A stretch of DNA of 34,983 bases from Candidatus Thorarchaeota archaeon (GTDB lineage Archaea > Asgardarchaeota > Thorarchaeia > Thorarchaeales > Thorarchaeaceae), in NCBI GenBank assembly GCA_004524565.1, contig SDNZ01000011.1, positions 1 through 34,983 of the forward strand. The letters run 5' to 3'. This document shows positions 8,114 to 15,573 of this stretch, in pieces. The notes under the pieces were generated by a model. That model worked only from the letters and a program-made list of their open reading frames with translations, ran no database searches and was not told where the DNA came from. The position numbers and the translations under genes are program-made. The first letter of the stretch is position 1; the number at the start of each line of letters is the position of its first letter.

Positions 8114-9241
8114 ATGCACCCATTATTAGAAGAGGTCCTTAGTTCGGGCGGAAAACGCGACACGAAACCTAAACGAAGAAAGAATGAACCAAGGTCAGCA
8201 ACAACTGATGAGGAACTTGCAGAGTTACTTGATTCAGTAAGCGCAAGGATTCTTGTTGCAGGCGTTGGAGGCGCAGGTAACAATGCGATAACTCGTCTTA
8301 TGGAAGTAGGAGTAGAAGGAGCAGAAACCCTCGCACTAAACACTGATGCACAGGACTTATACTTCTGCAATTCCCATCATAAATTGCTTCTAGGAAAGGA
8401 AACATGTGGTGGATTGGGTGCAGGTAACAATCCAGATGTTGGCGAAGCTGCGGCAATAGAGTCCTATGAAACCATCAAAGATGTAGTCAGGGGCGATCTT
8501 GTATTCATTACAGGAGGAATGGGCGGAGGTACGGGCACTGGAGCAGCTGCACATGTTGCTAAGGCAGCCAAAGAAAATGGTGCTTTGACCGTTGCGATTG
8601 TATGCCTACCATTTGATGTTGAAGGTGCAACAAGAAAGAAGAATGCCACTCGCGGTCTTAATGCACTGATGGAACATGTTGACACCCTTATTGCAATACC
8701 AAATGAGAAATTATTGGAGATAGCACCAGACCTCTCAATGCCTGAAGCATTCATGGTCGCTGATGAGGTGCTTGTGCGTGCTGTAAAGGGTATTGCTGAA
8801 CTGATTTCCAAACCAGGTTTAGTGAATCTGGACTTTGCTGATGTGAGGACTACCATGAAGAATGGTGGTGTATCAATTATCGCTCTAGGTGAAGGTGTTG
8901 GAGAGGATAGAGCTGAACAAGCGGTTATCAACGCATTACGCAATCCTCTCATTGATGTATCCATAGAGAATGCTCGCAATATACTAGTAAACGTCAGTGG
9001 TAGTGCAGACTTGCAACTTATAGAGGCAAAACGTGCAGTTGAACTTGTTACTGAACAGGTTCATCCAGGTGCAGAGGTAATCTATGGTGCATTGATTGTG
9101 CCAGAACTAGAAGATAGACTAAGGGTCACAATTATTGCTTCAGGGGTGAGCTCACCCTATGTCTTTGATAAAACAGAACCGTTTACTCCCTTAGTAGATG
9201 ATCTCAAGTCGGATTTGGGAGTTCCTCGGCTCTCTCAATAA
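8114..9241 (+). CDS. ftsZ: cell division protein FtsZ
   Basis: This tubulin-like GTPase forms the division ring. The 375-aa product has a short basic N-terminal extension (to about residue 40), then the nucleotide-binding ILVAGVGGAGNNAITRL and the tubulin signature GGMGGGTGTGAA near 137-148. The T7/synergy region is around DFADVRTTMKNGG, supplying the Asp needed for hydrolysis in the polymer. The C-terminus is short and ends SDLGVPRLSQ, with no long linker. The ATG at 8114 (GTGAGTGGT upstream) is chosen over an in-frame GTG at 8105. The gene stands alone, with its own upstream intergenic region. Confidence 0.95.
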   Translation: MHPLLEEVLSSGGKRDTKPKRRKNEPRSATTDEELAELLDSVSARILVAGVGGAGNNAITRLMEVGVEGAETLALNTDAQDLYFCNSHHKLLLGKETCGGLGAGNNPDVGEAAAIESYETIKDVVRGDLVFITGGMGGGTGTGAAAHVAKAAKENGALTVAIVCLPFDVEGATRKKNATRGLNALMEHVDTLIAIPNEKLLEIAPDLSMPEAFMVADEVLVRAVKGIAELISKPGLVNLDFADVRTTMKNGGVSIIALGEGVGEDRAEQAVINALRNPLIDVSIENARNILVNVSGSADLQLIEAKRAVELVTEQVHPGAEVIYGALIVPELEDRLRVTIIASGVSSPYVFDKTEPFTPLVDDLKSDLGVPRLSQ

Positions 9242-9294
9242 AGTACACACTCAGCAAACGTTAAAAGAGAACCAATCTAGATTGCTGACGAACC

Positions 9295-9323
9295 CCCTGA
9301 CTGCTTTTGCAGTCTTTTCAGGG
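9295..9323 (+). promoter_or_regulatory. leader hairpin in front of secE
   Basis: GACTGC (9299-9304) and GCAGTC (9309-9314) form a perfect 6-bp stem with a TTTT loop. CCCT (9295-9298) can extend it by pairing with AGGG (9320-9323) across a TTTTC bulge. The AGGG arm runs into the ribosome-binding region GGATGTGA of secE. A TATA-like GTTAAAAG at 9258-9266 lies upstream. The structure could be a translation control element. It could equally be an ftsZ terminator, because the inner stem is followed by four T residues. Confidence 0.4.
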
Positions 9324-9336
9324 ATGTGATTACAAA

Positions 9337-9525
9337 ATGGGTGTTGGTTCATTCATAAACGACAGCAGAAGAATTCTGAAATTGGCTACCAAGCCCTCCA
9401 GAACAGAACTATGGACAAGCACAAAGATTAGCTTGCTTGCTATGGTGATAGTAGGAGCGCTCAGTTTCATTATTCAGGTTATTATGACTGTAATAACATC
9501 CGGTTGGGGTACAACAGCTACATAG
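9337..9525 (+). CDS. secE: protein translocase subunit SecE (Sec61 gamma)
   Basis: SecE clamps the SecY/Sec61 channel in the membrane. The 62-aa product has an amphipathic N-terminal helix with the family-like SRRILKLATKPSRTELWTS. One transmembrane helix follows (about residues 31-53, LLAMVIVGALSFIIQVIMTV), then a short outside tail. The open frame extends upstream to 9307, but the ATG at 9337 follows GGATGTGATT and gives the proper N-terminus. It is followed by nusG/spt5, the classical archaeal and bacterial order. Confidence 0.92.
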   Translation: MGVGSFINDSRRILKLATKPSRTELWTSTKISLLAMVIVGALSFIIQVIMTVITSGWGTTAT

Positions 9526-9527
9526 AC

Positions 9528-9583
9528 CAATATTTGGATTGAATATTGACCAATCCGAATCTTCATATCAAACATATGGATTC
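9528..9583. repeat. two inverted repeats between secE and nusG
   Basis: CAATATT (9528-9534) pairs with AATATTG (9542-9548) over a 7-nt loop. GAATC..CATAT (9557-9568) pairs with ATATG GATTC (9574-9583) over a 5-nt loop with a TT bulge. They fill most of the 112-bp gap before a TTTAAACT TATA-like box at 9601. They could end the secE transcript or bind a regulator. Neither is followed by a clear T run. Confidence 0.35.
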
Positions 9584-9637
9584 CCCAATTTGATTTGTAG
9601 TTTAAACTATAATATTCAGCAGGAAGTGTAAGAAAAA

Positions 9638-10333
9638 GTGGAGCCTAGTACAAGCATCTACGCAATCAGAACGACTATTGGTCAGGAACGTAGTGTCACT
9701 GACTTGGTCACAACAGCTGTGATAGGTGAGAGTGATATTTGGGAATGTCCATTCTGCAAAGAGGATTTCTCCTCAGAAAAAGCAACCAAACAGCACATGA
9801 AGAGCTGTAAAAAGATGGGTAAGAAATCAGGAGATCCTGTACTTATTTCCACAAACCAATTGAAGGGGCGAGTGAAAGCTATTCTTGTTCCTGAAACCCT
9901 GCGAGGGTATGTTTTCATTGAGACAACTGAATTCCGTGATGTAGAGATTGCGATTTCAGGAGTCCCCCATGTTCGCGGTCGGGTTGGCGGTAAAGTTAGT
10001 CTAAGTGAGATTGACAAATTCTTAGCACCACCACCTGCAGCAGAAGGAATCTCAGAGGGAGATGTTGTAGAGATAATCTCAGGTCCATTCAAGGGAGAAC
10101 GTGCAAAAGTAGTACGTGTTGACGCAGGTAAAGAGGAACTCATCCTTGAGCTTCTTGATAGTCCATATACTATTCCGGTAAGAGTCCATGCAGACTTTGC
10201 TAAGATTGTTGAGCGAGCTGAGCGTGTTGAGGTAGTAGGTGGATCTGCTGAAGGTGCAGAAGAGAAAGAGTCAACAAGTGATGACTTTGATGATGAAGAC
10301 TCGTTCTGGGCACACTCAACAGATGATGAATAG
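9638..10333 (+). CDS. spt5: transcription elongation factor Spt5/NusG with an inserted zinc finger
   Basis: Spt5 binds the RNA polymerase clamp with its NGN domain and couples transcription to other processes through its KOW domain. The 231-aa product is much longer than the usual archaeal form (about 150 aa). NGN starts at about residues 6-27 and resumes at about 67-128 (VKAILVPETLRGYVFIE, ISGVPHVRGRV). KOW is at about 138-190 (GDVVEIISGPFKGERAKV). Between the NGN parts sits C37-x2-C40-x12-H53-x3-C57, a C2HC zinc-finger pattern. The C-terminus (about 205-231) is acidic. Start is GTG at 9638 behind AGGAAGTG. Confidence 0.92.
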   Translation: MEPSTSIYAIRTTIGQERSVTDLVTTAVIGESDIWECPFCKEDFSSEKATKQHMKSCKKMGKKSGDPVLISTNQLKGRVKAILVPETLRGYVFIETTEFRDVEIAISGVPHVRGRVGGKVSLSEIDKFLAPPPAAEGISEGDVVEIISGPFKGERAKVVRVDAGKEELILELLDSPYTIPVRVHADFAKIVERAERVEVVGGSAEGAEEKESTSDDFDDEDSFWAHSTDDE

Positions 10334-10456
10334 TATCTTCGAACCATGACGTTTGTTGCAAAGGATTCCCTACAATAGACATCAAAGAAGTATAATCAGT
10401 TTGAGAATTGACATTGTTATGCGTCCTTGATATTTCCTTTGCCACCCATGTCATAA

Positions 10457-10465
10457 TCCTTATAA
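10457..10465 (+). promoter_or_regulatory. TATA box for the L11 operon
   Basis: CCTTATAAC is the strongest TATA-like sequence in the 271-bp gap before L11. It predicts a transcript start near 10487 and a leader of about 118 nt. A second candidate, CCTTAATATG (10494-10503), would shorten the leader to about 78 nt. Both keep the leader hairpin at 10545-10587. Confidence 0.45.
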
Positions 10466-10544
10466 CCAAATTAGAAGGCGACGGCTTGACTCCTTAATAT
10501 GATACGGTCGTTTCGAATGCTGTGTCTGGAGTTAACTTCGTGAT

Positions 10545-10587
10545 ATGCAGTAGACCATGCATTTGGTCGAAAATTACCATACTGCAT
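10545..10587 (+). promoter_or_regulatory. structured leader immediately upstream of L11
   Basis: ATGCAGTA (10545-10552) pairs perfectly with TACTGCAT (10580-10587), enclosing a second stem GACCA (10553-10557) with TGGTC (10564-10568). The element ends three bases before the AGGAG ribosome binding site at 10590 and 17 bases before the L11 ATG. Its place, in front of an L11-L1-L10-L12 operon, is where ribosomal-protein autoregulation sites are known in other organisms. Which protein might bind is not shown by the sequence. Confidence 0.5.
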
Positions 10588-10604
10588 TCAGGAGCGTTAT
10601 ACAA

Positions 10605-11105
10605 ATGAGTGAAAAACCAATAACAGTAGAGGCTTTGGTAGAAGGTGGAAAGGCCAGCGGCGGACCTCCAATTGGACCAGCTCTGGGACCAACGGGAGTG
10701 AACATCTTCCAGGTCGTTACCAAAATCAATGAGATTACAGCGCCTTTCACAGGATTGAAAGTACCTGTAACAATCATAGTGAATCCCAATGACAAAAGCT
10801 TCGAAATAGAAGTAGGTACACCCCCTACAAGTGCATTGATACTGAAAGAGGTCGGTGTTTCAAAGGGTTCAGGAGAACCTAGCACCAAGATTGTTGGTAA
10901 CCTAACAGTCGACCAATTGAAGACCATCGCTAAAGGAAAAGAAAGCGCTTTGTCAGCCCAAACAATGAAAGCAGCAGTAATGATAGTATCAGGTAGCTGT
11001 GGACAAATGGGCGTTACAATTGAGGGGAAGACAGCAAAGAAGTTCCAAGCAGAAGTCCGCGAAGGTACATGGGATGCTCAGCTGGATGGACCATTAAGGG
11101 AGTGA
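10605..11105 (+). CDS. rpl11: 50S ribosomal protein L11
   Basis: L11 forms the GTPase-associated centre with 23S rRNA and the stalk. The 166-aa product starts MSEKPITVEALVEGGKASGG and carries the signature PPIGPALGPTGVNIFQVV (about 21-38). The C-terminal RNA-binding part includes LTVDQLKTIAKGK and GSCGQMGVTIEG. The longer frame from an ATG at 10557 would start inside the leader hairpin, so the ATG at 10605, 10 bases after AGGAG, is used. It is first in the L11-L1-L10-L12 operon. Confidence 0.95.
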   Translation: MSEKPITVEALVEGGKASGGPPIGPALGPTGVNIFQVVTKINEITAPFTGLKVPVTIIVNPNDKSFEIEVGTPPTSALILKEVGVSKGSGEPSTKIVGNLTVDQLKTIAKGKESALSAQTMKAAVMIVSGSCGQMGVTIEGKTAKKFQAEVREGTWDAQLDGPLRE

Positions 11106-11111
11106 TAGTGC

Positions 11112-11768
11112 ATGTCGTCAAATATTGGATCAATTGAAGCGTCAGTTGCTGAGGCAAGGGCTAAGGGTACTGAAAGAGATATCAAATTCGAACAAAGCTT
11201 TGATCTAGCAGTCAACTTCAGGAAAAAAGAGTTGGATGTTACCAAACCTGAGAACAGGTTCAATCAAGAGCTTATTCTTCCAAATATCCTCGTTCCAGTA
11301 CCAAAGATTTGTGCATTCGGAGATGGCGAGTTCGCAGATGCAGTAACCGCTGCAGGTGCAGAACGTGTTGTATCAAAGGATGATATACCCAGATTAGGCG
11401 AAGAGAAAAAGGAAAGGAAGAACTTGGCAAAGAACTATGATTTCTTCATAGCAGCCACAGATGCTATGCCCCTTATAGGTCGGTATCTGGGACAAGCTCT
11501 TGGTTCAAGAGGAAAAATGCCACGTCCATTCCCACCACAAGCAGACTTCTCTGCGATTGTAAATCAGTATCATCGTACAGTTCGTATCAGAATGAGAAAC
11601 ACACCCACATTTCATGTCAAAGTTGGACATGTGAAAATGAGTGATAGAGAGATAGCAGATAACATCGTTGCAGTGCTAAACCTAGTTGAGAGTAAAGGAT
11701 TCAAAGATAGGATTAGTAATGTTGTTCTGAAGACAACCATGGGACCTGCAATTGTAATATCCATCTAG
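11112..11768 (+). CDS. rpl1: 50S ribosomal protein L1
   Basis: L1 builds the mobile stalk at the tRNA exit site and in several prokaryotes represses its own operon. The 218-aa product shows domain I sequence FDLAVNFRKKELDVTKPENRF near residue 30, the LGSRGKMPRPF-type loop (about 131-143), and the C-terminal ESKGFKDRISNVVLKTTMGPAI. Length is normal for archaea. The ATG at 11112 is 6 bp after the L11 stop. Confidence 0.95.
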   Translation: MSSNIGSIEASVAEARAKGTERDIKFEQSFDLAVNFRKKELDVTKPENRFNQELILPNILVPVPKICAFGDGEFADAVTAAGAERVVSKDDIPRLGEEKKERKNLAKNYDFFIAATDAMPLIGRYLGQALGSRGKMPRPFPPQADFSAIVNQYHRTVRIRMRNTPTFHVKVGHVKMSDREIADNIVAVLNLVESKGFKDRISNVVLKTTMGPAIVISI

Positions 11769-11782
11769 GTCGGTGATTAATA

Positions 11783-12793
11783 GTGTCAGCATATGAAAAA
11801 ACAATCCCCCAATGGAAAGTTGACTCAGTTGAAACCCTAACGGCAACTATCAATGATAGTAAGATGATAGGTCTTGTGAACGTTGAAGGTGTCGGAGCTA
11901 AACAGCTTCAGGGGATTCGTGATAGTCTGAGAGGTTCTGCAGTCATTAAGATGTCGCGTAACACTCTGATGATCAGGGCACTGGAGAAATCCACGAAGAA
12001 AGGTATCAAGGACCTGACTGCTTATGTCACAGGACCTGTTGCTTTTGTCTTTAGTGAACAAGACCCCTTTGTTTTGAGCAAATTCCTTGCTGCAAACAAG
12101 GCTGCTGCTCCAGCAAAAGGTGGTCAGACTTCTCCAAAGGATATCATAGTCCCAGCCATGAACACTGGGGTTGCACCTGGACCGTTCATTAGTGAACTTG
12201 CAGGTCTCAAAATCCCATCCAGAGTAAAGGGTGGTTCAATTCACATTACCGATGATACTGTCGCTGTCAAAGCTGGAGGAGTAATCTCCAATGCTATGGC
12301 TATGATGTTGAGCAGACTTGGGATTGAACCCATGGAACTTCAACTCAAACTCATCGCAGCTTACACGGATGGCGAAGTTCTTACTGCAGATAGCTTCGAA
12401 GTCGATCTGGAGTCCTTGTTCAGCCAGGTTCTCTTAGGTCATCAATACGCAGTCAATCTGTCGGTCAATACTGGATTCCCAACTGAGGAAACAATGCCAC
12501 TAATCATAGCAAAGGTGAACATGGAAGCCAAGAGTCTAGCACTGAAAATTGGGTTCTTTGTACCTGAAATGCTGAATGAGTTCCTTGCAAAGGCTAACTC
12601 TGAAGCAGCTGCTTTGGCAATGGCAGCATTCGAGAAGGATCCAGAAGCAATACCCTCCGAAATCTTAGGTCAAGTTAGGACAGCTGTAGCTACGTCAGAA
12701 GTAGCAACTACTGAAGCGGCGCAGCCAGATGAGCCTGAAGAAGAAGAAGAGGCGGAAGAAGAAACAGCAGGCATAGGAAGCCTGTTTGGATAA
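11783..12793 (+). CDS. rpl10: 50S ribosomal protein L10 (stalk protein P0)
   Basis: P0 anchors the P1 dimers on the ribosome. The 336-aa product has the L10 domain (about residues 10-110, with [23 protein letters not shown]) and the archaeal/eukaryotic insertion around 115-180. Helical P1-binding spines lie near 220-280, and the hinge and charged tail end [12 protein letters not shown]. That ending is shared with L12 downstream and is the common factor-binding tip. The start is GTG at 11783, with GGTGAT upstream. It is third in the operon. Confidence 0.95.
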   Translation: MSAYEKTIPQWKVDSVETLTATINDSKMIGLVNVEGVGAKQLQGIRDSLRGSAVIKMSRNTLMIRALEKSTKKGIKDLTAYVTGPVAFVFSEQDPFVLSKFLAANKAAAPAKGGQTSPKDIIVPAMNTGVAPGPFISELAGLKIPSRVKGGSIHITDDTVAVKAGGVISNAMAMMLSRLGIEPMELQLKLIAAYTDGEVLTADSFEVDLESLFSQVLLGHQYAVNLSVNTGFPTEETMPLIIAKVNMEAKSLALKIGFFVPEMLNEFLAKANSEAAALAMAAFEKDPEAIPSEILGQVRTAVATSEVATTEAAQPDEPEEEEEAEEETAGIGSLFG

Positions 12794-12813
12794 ACAAACA
12801 CGAGGTAATAACA

Positions 12814-13113
12814 ATGGAATACGTATACGCAGCACTTCTGCTCCATAAAGCAAGTGGAAAATTGACTGCCAAGGCAATGGAAGATGTTCTAACCGCAGCA
12901 GGCTCCACACCTGACAAAGGTAGGATCAAGGCTTTGCTCGCAGCCCTCAAAGATGTTGATATCGATGAGGCTCTAAAGAGCGCAGCCGCTATGCCAGTTG
13001 CAGCAGCTCCCGCCGCAGCCGGTGCAGCAGCACCAGCAGAAGCTAAGAAAGAAGAAGAGGAAGAAGAGAAAGAAGAAGAGTTCACCGCTGGACTTGGAAG
13101 TCTATTCGGTTAG
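12814..13113 (+). CDS. rpl12: 50S ribosomal protein L12 (stalk protein P1)
   Basis: P1 dimers form the flexible stalk that recruits elongation factors. The 99-aa product starts [19 protein letters not shown], with the helical dimer domain up to about residue 60. An Ala/Pro hinge and a Lys/Glu-rich segment follow, and the conserved tip GLGSLFG ends the protein. Ending and length match archaeal P1. The ATG at 12814 follows CGAGGTAATAAC. It is last in the operon, with a terminator-like hairpin 40 bp later. Confidence 0.95.
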   Translation: MEYVYAALLLHKASGKLTAKAMEDVLTAAGSTPDKGRIKALLAALKDVDIDEALKSAAAMPVAAAPAAAGAAAPAEAKKEEEEEEKEEEFTAGLGSLFG

Positions 13114-13152
13114 AATATTCTTGTTCTTCTCGTCTGATTCCTTTAGCATAGA

Positions 13153-13182
13153 GGACAGGCAGGTCGCGAGCTTGCCTTGTCC
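13153..13182 (+). terminator. hairpin after the L11-L12 operon
   Basis: GGACAGGCA (13153-13161) pairs with TGCC-T-TGTCC (13173-13182), nine pairs with one bulged T over an 11-nt loop. ATTATTTT follows about 6 bp downstream. It is placed correctly to end the ribosomal stalk operon, before the HDAC-like gene at 13237. Confidence 0.45.
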
Positions 13183-13236
13183 ACTGAATTATTTTCAACC
13201 CACACACAGATATCGCAAGATGTGTATTTGTAACCT

Positions 13237-14004
13237 ATGAAAATTATCTACCATCCGCTCATGCTGGAAACATATGACAGCACACCAGCAGGAGCTCTTG
13301 GTCGTCTGGAGTCTGCTGTAGAGATTCTCAGTAAACAGTCGGGCTATGAATTCATTGAACCATCACTAGCCACAGAAGAACAAATTCTTAGAGCCCATAC
13401 TAAACGATTAATGAAGAAGGTTGAGAGACGATCTCATCTCTCGCGAATGTCGTTACTTGCTGCTGGAGGAGCAATACTGGCAGGAGAACTAGCGGTGAAA
13501 GGAGAACCCGTATTTGCATTAATACGACCTCCAGGACATCATGCCTCCGAAGACTCTCATTGGGGATTTTGTTATTACAATAATATCGCTGTTTCACTAT
13601 TAGATTTGTGTGCAAAAGGTCTCATCAACTCAGCATTCATCCTCGATTTTGACCTTCATGATGGAGATGGAAATATCAATATCCTTGGAGATGACAAGAG
13701 ATTCACTATCTACAATCCGAATGGGAATGGTGATGAACAGTATCTTGCTGATACAAAGCGAGCACTTGATGATTCACCGGATGTTGATATCATAGTAGCT
13801 TCTGCAGGATTTGATGAGTATGAAGGTGACTGGGGAGGAAATCTTTCTACTGACGCATTCAGGAAGATAGGCAAATTGATGTACGATTTTGCTGAGGAAC
13901 GTTGTCAGGGTCGTCGATATGGATTACTCGAAGGAGGGTATAATTTTGGAGACCTAGGAAAGAATGTGCTTGCATTCTGTGAAGGATTGAGGGGGAATCA
14001 CTAG
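13237..14004 (+). CDS. histone deacetylase superfamily protein
   Basis: This is an arginase/deacetylase-fold, zinc-dependent amidohydrolase related to HDACs and bacterial acetylpolyamine amidohydrolases. The 255-aa product is shorter than typical HDACs (300 or more). Catalytic features are present: RPPGHHA with tandem His 101-102; DFDLHDGDG, giving Asp139 and His141 as metal ligands; SAGFDEYEGD with the third ligand Asp; and the C-terminal LEGGYN glycine motif. The usual HHGDG reads HDGDG here. The true substrate may be acetyl-lysine or acetylated polyamines. The ATG at 13237 is used. A DinB-like gene follows 3 bp after the stop, probably in the same transcript. Confidence 0.87.
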   Translation: MKIIYHPLMLETYDSTPAGALGRLESAVEILSKQSGYEFIEPSLATEEQILRAHTKRLMKKVERRSHLSRMSLLAAGGAILAGELAVKGEPVFALIRPPGHHASEDSHWGFCYYNNIAVSLLDLCAKGLINSAFILDFDLHDGDGNINILGDDKRFTIYNPNGNGDEQYLADTKRALDDSPDVDIIVASAGFDEYEGDWGGNLSTDAFRKIGKLMYDFAEERCQGRRYGLLEGGYNFGDLGKNVLAFCEGLRGNH

Positions 14005-14007
14005 AAT

Positions 14008-14463
14008 ATGATGTACAAGATGATAGTTTCTGCGGTTCGAAGACACCTCGAAGAGACCCTACCATTAGTCAAACAGCTTACTGAAGTCAATGTAATGAGT
14101 AGACCTATTGATGGAGGCAGAGAGATAGGGGAGGTTGTTCTCCACCTAGTGAGATCCCTCGAGTATTATTTGAAGGGAATCACAACTAGTCAATGGGAAC
14201 CTCCTCCGTATTTCCTTGAAACCTACGACTCTGCGGAATCAATTATAGAACTAACTGAAAAGGTCTTCAAACAAGCTAAGGTATATACAAGCCTGATTTC
14301 AACAAGTGATTTGGGACGAAAGATAGAGTCTTTCAATCGACCTACAACTGTAGCAGAATTAATTCTGGAAATGATTGAACATAGTATACACCATCGAGGA
14401 CAGATTACTGTATACTATAGACATCTTGGAGTGGACCCAACACCAATTCCCTACATCATCTAA
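14008..14463 (+). CDS. DinB/YfiT-like four-helix metal-binding protein
   Basis: The 151-aa product fits the DinB-like fold: four helices binding a divalent metal through three histidines. One candidate ligand is His46 in VVLHLVRSLEYYL. The others are in the C-terminal EHSIHHRGQITVYYRHLG (His125, His128/129). This C-terminal motif is characteristic of the family. Members include thiol-dependent transferases and stress proteins, so the reaction is unknown. It begins 3 bp after the HDAC-like gene at tandem ATG codons (14008, 14011), implying co-expression. Confidence 0.82.
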   Translation: MMYKMIVSAVRRHLEETLPLVKQLTEVNVMSRPIDGGREIGEVVLHLVRSLEYYLKGITTSQWEPPPYFLETYDSAESIIELTEKVFKQAKVYTSLISTSDLGRKIESFNRPTTVAELILEMIEHSIHHRGQITVYYRHLGVDPTPIPYII

Positions 14464-14501
14464 AGCTAGCGAAGGGGGGAAGAATATCCCCCAGCAAAGC
14501 A

Positions 14502-14816
14502 TCAATTATCAAGTCCTTCAAAGACCTTTTCAAGCATTTTTCGATAATTCTCAAATGCAATCCGACCCGACTTAGTCATGCTAAGGATAGTATGAGGTTT
14601 CTTTTCTTGAAACTCCTTTGTTACTTCGATATATCCAACATCCTCGAGCTTAGTCATATGAGATGAGAGATTGCCCCAAGTAAGACCAGTTTGACGCATG
14701 ATATAGATAAAATCTGCTTCATCTACTACGTAAAGCTGTGTCATAATCTGCAGTCGAGCAGGTTCATGGATGATCTTATCAATCTCAAGTGGGGAATCTC
14801 TATCTTCATTGCTCAC
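14502..14816 (-). CDS. winged-helix transcriptional regulator (ArsR/MarR-like)
   Basis: The 104-aa protein has a winged-helix domain over most of its length: PARLQIMTQLYVV (helix 1-2), FIYIMRQTGLTWGNLSSHMTKLEDVGYI (recognition region, about 35-62) and the wing VTKEFQEKKPHTILSMTKSG. A C-terminal helix may dimerise. The frame is open to a TTG at 14840, but a perfect AGGAGG lies nine bases before the GTG at 14816, which is therefore the start. It overlaps the 3' end of the membrane-protein gene by 11 bp. It probably controls this operon through the palindromes at 15460-15492. Confidence 0.85.
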   Translation of the reverse strand: MSNEDRDSPLEIDKIIHEPARLQIMTQLYVVDEADFIYIMRQTGLTWGNLSSHMTKLEDVGYIEVTKEFQEKKPHTILSMTKSGRIAFENYRKMLEKVFEGLDN

Positions 14817-15447
14817 TCGAACTATCCTCCTGGATATCAATCACGGGATTTGAGTGAAGAAAGTATGCAAATTTTACGATACCAACTATAAGCAACCCAA
14901 AGCCTAGCAAAATTGAGAAAGCTAGTAGACCATCAAAAGGTCCGTCGGGAGGGTAGGTCAAAGTGATCGTGGACATCACCAATCCAAAGATAGTTGCTAC
15001 TATACCAAAACCCCAGTATATCTTCGCTCCTGTTCTATATACCAGATATGCACTTGGTGCAAGCAGTGCCGCTCCAAGGATGAATGGAAATACTAGGAAC
15101 CAATTATAGTAATTCGCTACGTCTTGAGTCATCAGCATGATGAGTATTCCTGAGGATATAATTACAATAAACAACAGCGTAAGCAGAGCTTTCGGTCTAT
15201 AGTCTAAGGGGTCAGTCCGTAATTTTACATACCCTACACGAGGGTTGGTATACTTCTTACGGAATATTTCAGTATATTGTGGAAGGAATAGGACATATAT
15301 CAAAACGAAGATACCAACGAAAGCTGGTTGGATGAAGATAACTGGAGTCATCATGAAGAAGAATCCAGCCAATATCTCAATGAAACCATCTTTCATGGTT
15401 GCTCTGTAAGCATCCTGTCCTGTTTTTACCAAATCTTTATCGTTCAT
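14806..15447 (-). CDS. membrane protein co-transcribed with the winged-helix regulator
   Basis: The 213-aa product has about six hydrophobic segments, starting with ILAGFFFMMTPVIFIQPAFVGIFVLIYV near residue 26 and ending with LLAFSILLGFGLLIVGIVKFAYFL near 175. There are no catalytic motifs. The ATG at 15447 is preferred over an in-frame TTG at 15453. Its stop lies inside the start region of the regulator gene and contains that gene's AGGAGG, so the two are coupled. In known archaea and bacteria such pairs often sense membrane or environmental stress. The ligand here is unknown. Confidence 0.7.
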   Translation of the reverse strand: MNDKDLVKTGQDAYRATMKDGFIEILAGFFFMMTPVIFIQPAFVGIFVLIYVLFLPQYTEIFRKKYTNPRVGYVKLRTDPLDYRPKALLTLLFIVIISSGILIMLMTQDVANYYNWFLVFPFILGAALLAPSAYLVYRTGAKIYWGFGIVATIFGLVMSTITLTYPPDGPFDGLLAFSILLGFGLLIVGIVKFAYFLHSNPVIDIQEDSSSEQ

Positions 15448-15459
15448 TATCAATCACTG

Positions 15460-15492
15460 TACAAAGTGCTTTGTATTGCAAAGTGCTTTGTA
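15460..15492. promoter_or_regulatory. two palindromic operator candidates
   Basis: TACAAAGTGCTTTGTA at 15460-15475 is a 7+2+7 inverted repeat. The near copy GCAAAGTGCTTTGTA at 15478-15492 has the same centre and right arm. The two are 17-18 bp apart, nearly two helical turns. They lie between the start codon of the membrane-protein gene (15447) and its TATA box (15493-15502, minus strand), over the expected transcription start. That is a repressor-type position. Confidence 0.6.
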
Positions 15493-15502
15493 AGCATATA
15501 AA
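15493..15502 (-). promoter_or_regulatory. TATA box of the membrane protein-regulator operon
   Basis: On the minus strand the sequence reads CTTTATATGC. A start about 25 bp downstream would fall near 15470, inside the operator pair. This gives a leader of roughly 20 nt before the ATG at 15447. Confidence 0.5.
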
Positions 15503-15573
15503 GTCTTACAACCACGTAATGCAAAGGACCTTTCGGAAAGCTTTATGTCCTAACAAAAATCTCGGAAATTATA

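Noticed and set aside
10557-10604. Upstream ATG extending L11 by 16 residues
   Set aside because: It starts inside the leader hairpin and has no ribosome binding site; the ATG at 10605 has AGGAG 10 bases upstream and the canonical MSEKPITVEALVEGG.
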